This document shows positions 43,132 through 53,801 of a stretch of DNA of 64,000 nucleotides, one piece after another. Below the pieces are notes generated by a model. It had not been told where the DNA came from. It made no database searches and saw only the letters and a program-made list of their open reading frames with translations. Position numbers and translations under genes: made by a program. The DNA lies in contig CM074139.1 of NCBI GenBank assembly GCA_037178625.1, positions 1,426,001 through 1,490,000 on the forward strand, read 5' to 3'. Source of the DNA: Skeletonema tropicum (taxonomy: Eukaryota > Bacillariophyta > Thalassiosirophyceae > Thalassiosirales > Thalassiosiraceae). Position 1 is the first letter of the stretch. Every line of letters starts with the position of its first letter.

Positions 43132-44877
43132 ATGTACAGCACACTCCCACCTCAAGAAGGGAAGGATCCGAAGCTGTCTTCAATAATGACTGCAGCTGCT
43201 CCATCGGCATCGGCAGTTTTACAGCAGGAGTCGAATCTTTCATCTTCTATTGTTTCAAAACCTGCCATAATGGCAGCTCAGCAACCGCCACAGGTGGGCA
43301 ATGATCCAAAGCTATTAGCTTGTATGAATGATGACGCTGCGATCGTATCGTCATCGTCGTCACCTCGTGCAAACTTAAGTGTAGCCGTTTCTGCCCCTTC
43401 TCACCATCAGCAACAACTTGGCGATGCAGCTTCGCCTACGCAAGAATCAATCGCAAACTCGCTCCTCTCGTTCAAGGAAACATCACCAATAAGTACAGCT
43501 AGGAAGGCTCCGCCTGGCACTGGCACTGTTATGGCCGATTTCCGTCCAATGCAAACAAATCCCGTACATTCTTTGACAAACTCTAACCATAATCAGCCGA
43601 CAGTAGATGCATCAATCCATAAAAAATCTGACACTGATAGTCACGATCACGGCATGCTATCAACTGTATCATGTGCTTCTATCGATGTTGCTGCCGAACC
43701 TTGCATTAACAACTCTAACTTTTGGCTACAAGATGAGGAAGAACGATTTCTGTAAGTGTACACCTATCCAGCTACTCCTTTCTGTCGCTATTTTGGTACA
43801 TGATACGCTCATTTCATTCTTTTCTTCATATCAAACATAGGCTCGGACTCAGAATGTTTGGCTGGGGACAATGGAAGCGAATCCAGCCCATTGTGAAGAC
43901 ACGGACGAACAAACAAATCAAAAGTCATGCCCAGAAACGGGAAAAGGTCAACCCTGAAATCAAGATCAAGTACAGCAAGGGTGCATGTCGCAGAGGTAGA
44001 ATTTCTTCTGGTGTGCTAGCCAACGATGCAAGGATCTTGAGCTCAAATGGTGGTGATCTGTTGACTGCGATAGCTCGCGATGATCAGCATCATTTTCCAC
44101 CGCTAGAAGAGATGGTAAAGGATGTCTATCAGACCAACAATGGGGACGGGCCAAATTCACGCGTGAGGCGCTATCGTCATACTCCGTATCATCGCTCTAC
44201 TTATCACCCGCAAATAACTAAGCGACTTCACTCGTCGCCTTCGAAGCAAGATTCTGTGGCAGCAACTGACAAAACTGCAGCATCAGTTCCGCAAGAGCAA
44301 CTCTGCACAGAGGCAAGATATTCCCCTGGCATGGAAGTCTACACTCGCTTGAGTAATGGGAACTGGGGTGCTGATATCATACAGGCTGTCGATTCTTCAG
44401 GACCACAGCATCTCTATCTTCTTCGAAATCATGGAGAGGTAAGTGAAAAAGGGACACGAGATGAATGTCATGCCGCTTCGTATCTGTAGTCAAACTAAAC
44501 CATCTTCTGTTCATTCACTCGGTTTACTCCAGGGTGAGACTCCGACCGTTCCTGAAGATTTGATTATGAGTAAGACTTGTTTCGAAGATATGATTGGAGA
44601 GCTGAACGTGCGTTATGGATTGCCAGCTGATGCCAAGCTCACGTGGTCTCATCCCTTGCCAGGAGGGACACCTATCTACGCTCAATGGATTGACAGAATG
44701 AATCTTGATGCCCATGCGAGATGGAATCCTGGTACTGTCAATTCATGCGTGCTGAGAGAAGATGGAGATGGGTACATGTATCACATCTTATTTGACAACG
44801 AAGAAGAGGACAGTAGCTTACATGAGAAGAGCGTCCTGCATCGCTTAGATTATGACAAATTGTTGAAACACAAGTAG
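43132..44877 (+). CDS. Myb/SANT protein of SHAQK type with Tudor-like C-terminal regions
   Basis: Three exons, 43132-43751, 43841-44438 and 44533-44877 (donors GTAAGT and GTAAGT; acceptors ATAG and CCAG; phases 2 and 0), give 520 residues. Exon 1 is Ser/Ala/Gln-rich and disordered. The Myb domain crosses intron 1: FWLQDEEERFL joined to LGLRMFGWGQWKRIQPIV, then TRTNKQIKSHAQKREK, the third helix with the SHAQK signature of CCA1-like one-repeat Mybs. Two later regions, YSPGMEVYTRLSNGNWGADI and ARWNPGTVNSCVLREDGDGY, have the strand pattern of Tudor/Agenet folds. This suggests a nuclear transcription or chromatin factor. Targets unknown. Confidence 0.82.
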
Positions 44878-45446
44878 CTGATCCTCTTGCTCTTCGTGAT
44901 TCCCGAGGCAGGTATTCAGAAGTACATAACATCAATCTCATACTTTTACATCATCAGCACACATGATTTACTTTTGCTAGGTATAATAATAACATGAACT
45001 AGCATTGCCAAACAGCAACTATAAATTTGTTCTCCTTCAAGAACGTGCAGATTGCTAGGAACCAACGAGGAAGTTATCAAACAGTATTATATAATGTTCG
45101 TTCCAACACAGACGACTACTTCTAATATTGATGGAACTAAGAGAGTGACGAGCGAAAAAAGCAGCAGGCGAGAAGAATTTACACACATGCTGTCATCAGA
45201 CCTACCCAAGTTGGAGCTTTAACAGGTGTCAGAGTGCCTCGTTGTTGCAGAGAATGCCAGAAGAGTTAAACAGATTGAGCAGGTTTTATGAATAAATCTT
45301 CACAATAATACTCTGACGCATGATGTAACGGTCGTATTGCGTGATAAGTCATAAGTCCAGTGTTTGGGTGATTTAGTCTAGATATAACACTATTAGTATC
45401 CTTTTCCTAACTTATAACAAACATAACGTAGCATCGGGCGTTTGAC
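44878..45446. other. intergenic, 3' ends of convergent genes
   Basis: No gene, repeat or RNA recognised. Confidence 0.5.
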
Positions 45447-46188
45447 TTAGACAAATTCTCGATCGACAAAAGGATCGTCATCAAGATCAAACTTCTGCAA
45501 CTCGTTCCACTTAGAAATTGACCCGTAGAACGATGTGTCGACACTATAATCATCTTCGTACTCGAGGCCAAGGCCATATTCCGACCTGTGGTCTTGCCCA
45601 TTCTTAACGAAGAATTCTTCGTCATATCGCAGTACTTGACGATTCTTCCTTTTGATGAGGTTTCGAGCATGGTAGCATATAAAGAGAATAAACCAAGCGT
45701 ACGAGAGCGATGACATTCTCGGTTGTTTCGTAATCTCTTCGTTGGCATCATTTTCTTTGCTAGTTGTTTCAGCTGTTGATTCACTTGATGATTCGATTGG
45801 TGCGCTCGTAACGACGGGATTACTCACGTCATTTAGCATCTGTGCAACGCATGGGGTGGGCGAGGAAATCAGAATCTTGTCGGACACAATCATAACACGA
45901 ATCAATAACATAGGCACTCACTCTCTTTCTGTTCTTTGGAGATTTCTTAGCATTCGTTGGAGTTTTCACTGCATGAATGACTTTGTAGACCTCGTCACTG
46001 TTTATTAGGTCAACGTTGGTGTCGAGTACGTAATGCTTTCCGTCAACGACAAGTCCATCGAATTTCTGCATTGAGGCGGCCGAAGCCGAAGATGACGAGT
46101 CGTCTGGTACCAGAATTGCCATCGTCCAAAGAATCGAGAAGGCCATTACTATGCCTACTGCTGCTTGCAATCCTCGTTCTCCATGCAT
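45447..46188 (-). CDS. small two-helix membrane protein, unknown
   Basis: Exons 45922-46188 and 45447-45838 plus base 45839 (exon 2 is 45447-45839; GTGAGT donor, CACAG acceptor, phase 0) give 219 residues. The N-terminus has a hydrophobic segment (AAVGIVMAFSILWTMAILV), possibly a signal anchor. A second helix, SLSYAWFILFICYHA, is followed by a basic stretch and an acidic C-terminal tail. No domain recognised. Both exon frames are short, so the model rests on splice consensus and the two coherent hydrophobic segments. Confidence 0.55.
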
Positions 46189-46987
46189 GGTATCGATGTT
46201 TTACTCTTCTTTACTGTTGCGTGAGTGCCAAATGTCAACAGCAATCCCTTCGGGGAGCGCATCCAAACATGATTCAGTCATGGATGATTCAATATATACC
46301 TCTACCTAGATACTTACTTTTTATCGTACATAAGAAAATAAGTGAGTGAAAGTATGTATACCTCTGTATACTTACGTTCGACGTGACCGGAAAGTATTGA
46401 GTGAAAGATAGATCGCGGCACTAACTAAGTTTCATTCAGGTGATGTTTGCTTGAACGAGAGGAGCGATGATGAGCTGGCAAAAAGCTCAGCAGCATCGCC
46501 TACGGCTAATCGGCCGAGGCAATTAAAGATTGCAAAAGAGCACGTCGAATGAATGCATAACCATTTGTTCAAGTAGAATGAGCCGAGCTCTTATCTAATG
46601 GAGGATCATCGTCGGATCTCACAGTCTGACCAGAGGCTAATTCGCCAAGTTGGGTCTCAATTGTTTCTGATGGTGGGAAGGGGCAAAGGCAAAAGCAGGT
46701 ATGGTACCGGCGATGACGATCGCAGCTCCATCATCATGCATGCATGCAAGCTATAGCTTTGGATCATTGCCTACCTGTGGAGGTTGCTGAGCTGCTAAGA
46801 CAGGTTTTGAAACAGCAGAAAATGAAAGATTTGACTACTGCTGTAAAACTGCCGGGAACAACAGAGACAGTTGAGGTGGAAGTGTGGTGCTGTATGTACA
46901 TTATTATTGCTTGCTACTTCTACTACTTTCATGAACTGAATGTAGAAGCCATCTTCTTCGCTAGTCTTCCCCTCCCAATGCCCAATC
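46189..46987. other. spacer without supported gene
   Basis: A plus-strand open frame from 46744 begins with a plausible helix but runs into the antisense of the C2 gene. It lacks domains and is not called. Confidence 0.4.
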
Positions 46988-49340
46988 TCACTGGTTCCTT
47001 TTCTGCCGACGTGTTTGTTGGTGTTGTTGCTGCTTTCTCTTCACCATTCCTGGCAGCCTTTTCAGCGACGCCTGCAGCATTTGAACATCAGTAAGCTTCT
47101 CCTCTGACAACGAAAGAATAGACGTTGCCTTGAATTTCGCCTCCTCGTAAAGTTTTCTTGCCTCTTCTGGATCAACATCATCCTCATCATCCTTGAGAAA
47201 ACTTGGCAACTCATCATTTTCTTCCTCCTCCTCGCTACTATCAACTTCATCATCGCTTCGGCTAGTGGAAGATTCGTCATCCTCTTCTGTAGAGGTAGAG
47301 TTTGCCATTGAAATAGATCCGTCGTCATCTCTTTGTGTAGACGTGGTAGTCACCTTCTCAAGCCGAGGCGTATATCCTGTTTCAATTCTCATCTTTGAAT
47401 AATTCAACAATGCCCAAAGTTCCGAGTTGGCATCACTCCGGCTTCTTGGTGAATTTAGTGATTCCTTCTTGGCTTTTTCTTCTGCCTCTTTGACCTTCTT
47501 TTCAGCAAGTTTGAGCAGGTGTGCTCGATCTGTTCTATCAGACTTGTCATCACTGCCCGCAGGAGGCTTCATCGATAATGATGTCACAGCCTCAACAACC
47601 TTACATTCACCGAGGGAAATTGATTCAGCTTCTGCACCTTTCCCTTTCATCAACCCATATTCATGCCTCCGTTTTGCATTATCGACCAGTTCATTCACAG
47701 TAGTGTAAATATCAAGAATTGCACGATATTCCCCTTTCTTGTCATAGTGCAATACTGCCAACTGAATCTTCCTATTCAAATCTCCATCGCACAATGCATT
47801 GACATCAATAGTTGTAGGAGACCACTGCGGACAAAAATTGCTCCTGACGTTCTCGCTCCGATAAATTGGTGTCCAAGTCTCGCCATCATCACCATATGTG
47901 CGACGTACCTCAAAGAAAGGATCTAATAATGTACCACGGAACTCCTGCCAACGCAGGATCAATTTGCCTGCCGATATAGATGGAACCTCACATATGCGAG
48001 CATAGATCCCGCCCTGGCGTCCCTTATTATTCGTTTCCAATTGTTTGTGGTTGATATTGCCTCGACTACGAAGGATATCTTCAATTTTGAATACAGCGGC
48101 TGTAATAGTAAAGGCAATTTCAGTAATAATGAGAAAAGGTGGAGAGCAAAAATTTAATTCATAGCGATGAAAAAACTTACATCCTATTGGACCACTGCCC
48201 TTCCTGACCTTATCAATAACTGAGACTTTGATACAAGCCTCTTTCCCAAAATTATAATCTAGCATAAACGATGTTGTCCATTTCGGAGATGAAGAATTCT
48301 TGACAACTTCCGTTCTGCCCAATAATTTGCCTGTCTCTTTTTCAGATCCCGAGACTAGCAGTTTGACCTCGGCATACGTATTAGATATCCCCTTGAAGGC
48401 ACCGGCAACATTTCTAAGGTCAGTTGCGTGGAGAGAAAGTTGCAGTTTTTTCACAGTCTTCGTCATCGCTGAAGTGTCAGCGTCAGTAATATTACATTCA
48501 CCTAGAGATATTTTCGCTTTTGAGCGTTTCATCAGATTGAAAGATTTGCTTTTGTTACTCTTGATCAATTCGTTCACGGTGGTGTTAGCAGTAAACCTTT
48601 CAGCATGTTCCCCTTTCTTGTCATAAACAACAGCCAATTGAATCTTCCTATTCAAATCTCCATCGCACAATGCATTGACATCAATAGAGGCAGGATTCCA
48701 CTCTGGACTCTCACTCCAACTCCTTACACGTTCGCTTCGATAAATTGGTGTCCAAGACTCATCGTTATCACCATCATATGTGCGACGTACCTCAAAGAAG
48801 GGATCTTTCTTGCTACGGAATCTTTGCCAGCGTAGGGTTAGCTTGCCAGCCGATGTGGGTGGAACTTTGCAAATTCGTGCGTAGAGTATACCGCCCTGCT
48901 GTCTCCCTTGTAATTGTTTGCCTGTTATACTTCCTTGGCTTCGAAGGATATCTTCAATTTCAAATACTGCATCTGTAGTAGAGTGAAAAGAGTTTCAATA
49001 ATGATGAGTAAGGGTGCGCTTGCAATATACTTGGTTTCGTTGCATGTGTATGCATATGAAATATCTTACATCCAATGAACTCATCTCTGCCCTTCTTGAT
49101 CTTATCAACAACTGCGACTTCAATGATCGCGTCCTTCCCAGAGCTATAGTCAAACAGAAACGATTTTGTCCATTTTGGAGATAGCGTATTCTTGATAGCT
49201 TCCGTTCTACCCAGTAATCTTTCTTCTGGCTGTCCATCAAACCCAGAGACTAGAAGTTTGACTTCGGCATATGGATCGGATGACCCCTTGAAGGCACCTC
49301 CAGTTGCGTGAAGAGTCAGTCGCAGCTGTTGTATTGCCAT
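46988..49340 (-). CDS. protein with two copine-type C2A-C2B pairs, no vWA domain
   Basis: Exons 49070-49340, 48181-48972 and 46988-48099 (donors GTAAGA and GTAAGT, acceptors CAG, both phase 1 at the same place in each repeat) give 724 residues. Each repeat is a C2 domain (LRLTLHATGGAFKGSSDPYA; LQLSLHATDLRNVAGAFKG), an AVFEIEDILRS linker, and a second C2 with DPFFEVRRTY, WTPIYRSE, WNPASIDVNALCDGD, the copine C2B pattern. Copines bind membranes in a Ca-dependent way through such pairs, but their vWA domain is absent; the last 200 residues are an acidic low-complexity stretch and a helix. The third C2 has lost the loop Asp-Pro (SDPYAEV became SNTYAEV), so it may not bind calcium. Internal duplication including intron position is evident. 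Confidence 0.85.
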
Positions 49341-49650
49341 TTTTGCTTCTTCCGGTAGTGGTTATTTGCCAATTTCAGCTAATAAGTTGGTCGGCACATG
49401 CCAGATCAGATGATAGCTGACGGCTGACGGAAATCCTTCACACTTCTTGACAATTTTGTTCTTGCTTCTTTCTCTTCACACTCAATTGCAGGATGCATGG
49501 ATGAATTCCTGAGCCACAAAGTTATGCCTATATTCTGTAAGCTCAAGCTAATAGAGTGAATAGCGAGGCTTTTCAACATTATGCGATCGAATCATGATCG
49601 TCCGTTGGTGGCAGTACTGTCCATTTGTAATGAATTTGCAAGTACCTATT

Positions 49651-49790
49651 TTGTGCGACGCTTAACTTTTTTTCTGGTGGGAGTTTCAGCTCCGTCTTTA
49701 TATCGTCGCGCTCGTCAGTTCTCTCTCCGCGCGACTATCTGACCGCCGTTTGTGATTATGTGGGTAGCAAAAGTGCTAAGCGTCGCACAA
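49651..49790. mobile_element. 140-bp miniature inverted-repeat element
   Basis: Perfect 14-bp ends TTGTGCGACGCTTA (49651-49664) and complement (49777-49790). The inside has CGCGC words facing each other. Non-coding. Confidence 0.65.
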
Positions 49791-49968
49791 TTAAGCAACC
49801 TCGTCCAACTTGCTCCAACTTGAAGTTTTTGGAGTTGCGATAAAAACCAGTACCGTTTCTTTTTAAACTGATTCCTACGTGCATACGGTACTCAAATGCC
49901 ATCAACCATCAAAAATGGACCCAAACCATGGTGAAAAATGGCTTCCTACGACCCTCAATTGCGGGTCG

Positions 49969-50618
49969 CAGCCATAATCATATAGCGCCGTTTCTCAATA
50001 ATCATATAGCGCCAGGTACATGTATGTAATTCCTACATACGTAAGGTGGCCCTTTCTCACACAACGCTCGCACATTTCCCACTTTTGTCAAATGCCCCGC
50101 ATGAAACTTTATCACCATCATTCCACCCGTCTTACATTCCTCTCCGGCACATAAACGGCACTCCTACATATGAAATGGGACTTCACTACCATTAGCGGTA
50201 CTCGAACAGCGGAAGCGGCAATCCACGATACGTTTCGTCCTTATCATCCTTTCTCTTATTGAAGTTTGTCTCAGGTACTTATGAAAGATACGTCACCCGT
50301 CACCAAAGTTTGCGTAGTAAGTACGATAAGTAGGATTGAAGCTGCAGGTAGAGGTAAGAGATAACCCATAGTCTTGCCAACACGGTACTGATTAGTCTCG
50401 CTAACGGTACTGATACTATCTGCGAAAACAGTTTTCAATTGCTGGGCATGTGTGAGTGTTGTGAGTTGATGATGCGTGGCGGGCAAAAAAAATTTGAGCG
50501 TTGAAGCGGTTAAGTGCGAGCGTTGTGTGAGAAAGGGCCACCTTACGTATGTAGGAAGTACATACATGTACCTGGCGCTATATGATTATTGAGAAACGGC
50601 GCTATATGATTATGGCTG
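49969..50618. mobile_element. 650-bp element with 105-bp inverted arms
   Basis: Bases 49969-50073 are repeated in inverted orientation at 50514-50618 with one mismatch seen (A against C near 50030). Each arm contains the word AATCATATAGCGCC twice. The centre of 440 bases is unique and has no supported gene. Confidence 0.88.
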
Positions 50619-50766
50619 CTCAATAACACAGTAACTAGAAGGGTTTTGACCTTACTTGCAGTGGTAATCTTCATCCCTTGGCCATTAGGATCTTTTCGAT
50701 ACCTTATTCGCCACCATAGGCCCGATATTCAAATTCGACTTGCAAACTGAACTCAAATGAACAGTA

Positions 50767-51289
50767 CTCCCTCTGTCCCAAAAAAAATGAGCTATTTGAA
50801 GTTAATTTTTTTTTTTTTTTTTTTTTAAAAAGATAAATAAGTGATTAGTTTAGGATGGTATTCAGGAGCTGTTTACTGGGCAAGCTGGATCTGAACTTGC
50901 CCATTTTAGGTAATAAGAGGAGTGCAGTCTAGGTATCTCTAGTTCAGTGGCAAGTCCGCACTCCTCTTGTCACCTGTGCTAGGTGATGGTCTTCAAATCG
51001 TAGTCCCACAAAAAACTAGCTATTTGACGTACTTATTCCTACGTTGGGTCCTACACAAGTGTCCGAGAGGCCTCTTCATTTTACAATAGGGTTAGATATA
51101 AGGATATTTTAACGCCTTTTGTCACAATATCATTACAAATACTTGCTTAACAACCTCCAACCTCCATATAATCGTAACCGGCGTGAAATAAGCTTTCCAA
51201 CGATGTGCGATAGCAATTTTTTGGACGGAAATTGACCAAATTTTAACTATTTTAAATCAAAAAGCTCATTTTTTGTGGGACAGAGGGAG
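50767..51289. mobile_element. Stowaway-like (Tc1/mariner) miniature element
   Basis: Ends CTCCCTCTGTCCCA at 50767-50780 and its complement TGGGACAGAGGGAG at 51276-51289, extending inward with A-rich then TGAGCT. TA flanks both sides (50765-50766 and 51290-51291), the mariner target duplication. A homopolymer T run lies at about 50807-50826, and an internal hairpin AGAGGAGTGC/GCACTCCTCT near 50918-50966. Non-coding. Confidence 0.85.
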
Positions 51290-52833
51290 TAGATCATAAG
51301 GTTGGCCGTTGCCGACTCCGAGCGATGAGAAACCGTTGTAAACTTCTTGCGTGCTTTCTTGTTTGTTGCATTCAAGACTCAAGACGGACTACAATAGACT
51401 ATAGCTGTCTCATCTCCTCGACTCCGTCAAATTGATTCCTACGTATATGTCATACAAGATAGATAACGGCACTCCCTTTCCGCCGAAATTAGAAAAATAA
51501 AATATTTCACAAAAAATCCCGCCTCTTTTGCTCCATGCACGATTTCGCAGCAAAAACATCATCACACATCATGAGGAAGTGAACCAAAACACCATGTTGA
51601 TGGCATAGCGGTAAAAATCGTATCTCCTGAAGTACACAGATTTGCATTTCGTGCTATATAACTGTATGCAGCTGAAGCTATGAGGAAACTTACTGGCTAG
51701 GCCACGTAATGCACTTTTTGGTACCCCATCTAAGCGTCACATGAGAAAAAGTCAACCAGAAGAAGCCGAATCTCCCGATGTGTCGTCCGATACTACGCCT
51801 GTAACACCTCGGAGATCGTCCTCTCTCCGCCAATTATCACCGCTACTTCTACATATAGACATCTAGTGTCGGTGTGGTTCATTGTTAGTGACTTCATATG
51901 GCCATAGCACTCCGTCGGGCACCAACATTGCTGCTACACATCACATCATCAATTACAAACAAATGTCACCCATTTCGTTGTTCTATTCCGACCTCTAATC
52001 ATGACGAGACAACTAAACACGACAAATGAGCTCTCAATAATATGTAAGGATCGCTTTGTACCGTGAAGTTGACAATTGAGATCGATTTCACTGCCTACAC
52101 CACCATCGGCGAACTCAGCCTTGGTATCACCATCGCCCAACACATGGCCATTCCTCGAACAAATTCCAATGGATTCGTTATTCAAATCAACATTACCATC
52201 TGACAACAACGACACAACAACTATTGTATTTGATTGAAGAGATAAGGTCGTAGTTGGGTGACTTAAAGCTCGATTAGGGTGGAATAGGTGCACATTTTGT
52301 CTCCGAAGAAGGCTATTGTTACGGCGCTACATTGCTCTGAATTGATCGGAGTGGAATCTTCAACGACTTGTTAAGGCCCTTTGGTTTCAATGAAGTAATG
52401 TTCGACGGATAGAGCTGCATATGATCACTACTGACATCATTGGAATGCACAAAGTGATTCTCTTGTAGTAGATGGATGTGCATACAGAAGTGTTTGTGTT
52501 GAATGACAAGGATCTGTGGGCCTCATAAATTATTATTACCGCATTAAAAAGATGCAAACATTCTTTTCATAACTCTACAAGCGTTATTTTAGCAGTGTTT
52601 GGTGTCGTTAGTGCCGAAATATTTGTTATAACACCATCGTTCATTGCTCATGAGAGTTGAGGATACACATTCATGTGCACAAATTGGCTTTTATTTTACA
52701 TCATTTGTAAAAATTAGTACATATAAAGTTGCTACATGCAATCATATGTGTCTATATATAAACGTCTCGAGCATTGTATCTTTTATATAACGGCACCACG
52801 CTCAGTACAGTACGCTACTCGGGCGGAAATCCC

Positions 52834-52977
52834 ATGGTGGTGATGTGCTCGATGATCGTTGGCGCCACTTTGGTACCGCTTCTTGAACGATTCCTACGTA
52901 GACAAAAAAATCCACGTCATGGAGTCAAGGAGATGAGACAGCTATATCCAAGATGGACACGTAATCAAGATCGGCAG
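52834..52977 (+). other. possible orphan 5' exon
   Basis: 48 codons from ATG 52834 to a CAG-GTATGT donor. The sequence opens with a hydrophobic stretch (MVVMCSMIVGATLVPLLERF) and is then basic. It does not join in frame with the fragment at 53266, and no other downstream exon is evident. Confidence 0.25.
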
Positions 52978-53265
52978 GTATGTTTCTTTCATTATTGTAA
53001 GTGTGACGTAGACATAGTACTGTAAATTATTAGCGACCATGAAGATTTCTGCCCATCAGCTGCACCACTACCTGTCTGCTTGCTCAAGTATTTTCATTCA
53101 TTGCATATTGTACTGAACAACTTTTATTTGTCAAAGATTGTCAATGAAAATCATCCTTCTTCCATATTATTATCATTCCTTGGTATCGATGTGAATGTAC
53201 TTGCTACCGTTGGAGCTTACATAAACATAAATCCAACTTTGACTTTGACTTTGATTTGCAGTTAC

Positions 53266-53460
53266 AGTGTTGGACTTTAGAAAGGTAGATTTTAAAATGA
53301 TTAGAGAGTCGCTTGAAAGGAGATTAGAAGACGCTCGTGCGTCAGGGAATGCGGATCCATCCTACTTATGCAGACGCATTCAAAAAGCGCAACTTGGAAG
53401 CAATGATGTGTCCAAACCAAGCTACAAGGAGAGTAGGAGTAATCCTAGAGCAATGAAGAT
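53266..53460 (+). pseudogene. fragment similar to the SAP-like part of the gene at 42153-42782
   Basis: Reads LDFRKVDFK, then ESLERRLEDARASGNADPS, against LDLRKVDYK and ESLERRLDEARASGKADPS in the full gene; two codons are lost between the two words. The similarity fades after about 50 codons. It is preceded by an acceptor-like TTTGCAG at 53256-53262. Signal peptide and STI1 part are absent, so it is a truncated copy. Confidence 0.65.
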
Positions 53461-53801
53461 ACCCTTCGATATGCTGGTATGTTACTTGGGGGTACTTTTA
53501 GGGTGGTACTTACTACGTACTTACCTACGTACTTACCTACTTTATACCTCACATGGGAATGGGGGCGGCGAGGCCGGCCCATTGAATGTGACTCCAAAAT
53601 GTCTCTAAGGACAAAAACGTTGTCGTAGTCTTTCACTATTCCCTCTCAGGGGCAATATGTACTATTGCCTTTTAGTACCGTTCATGAAGCACCTCCGACC
53701 ACATGACTTTTGCGCTGGACTTTTGCGCTGGTTTTGTTCTTTGTCACGAATAAGACGACGAATAAGTTGACCAACGCTGCCATCATAACGCACCAGCGCA
53801 A

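Larger units (their letters stand above)
49341..53801. other. 4.5-kb gene-poor region built from miniature transposons
   Basis: Contains at least three inverted-repeat elements (49651-49790, 49969-50618, 50767-51289), a possible orphan exon (52834) and a gene fragment (53266). The part 51290-52833 shows no feature I can support. Confidence 0.6.

Noticed and set aside
46744..47094. Plus-strand frame of 116 codons before the C2 gene end
   Set aside because: Second half is antisense to the C2 gene; first half has no domain or clear donor.
51949..52293. Minus-strand frame of 114 codons in the transposon-rich region
   Set aside because: No recognisable motif, no splice partner; could be a decayed element but nothing supports it.
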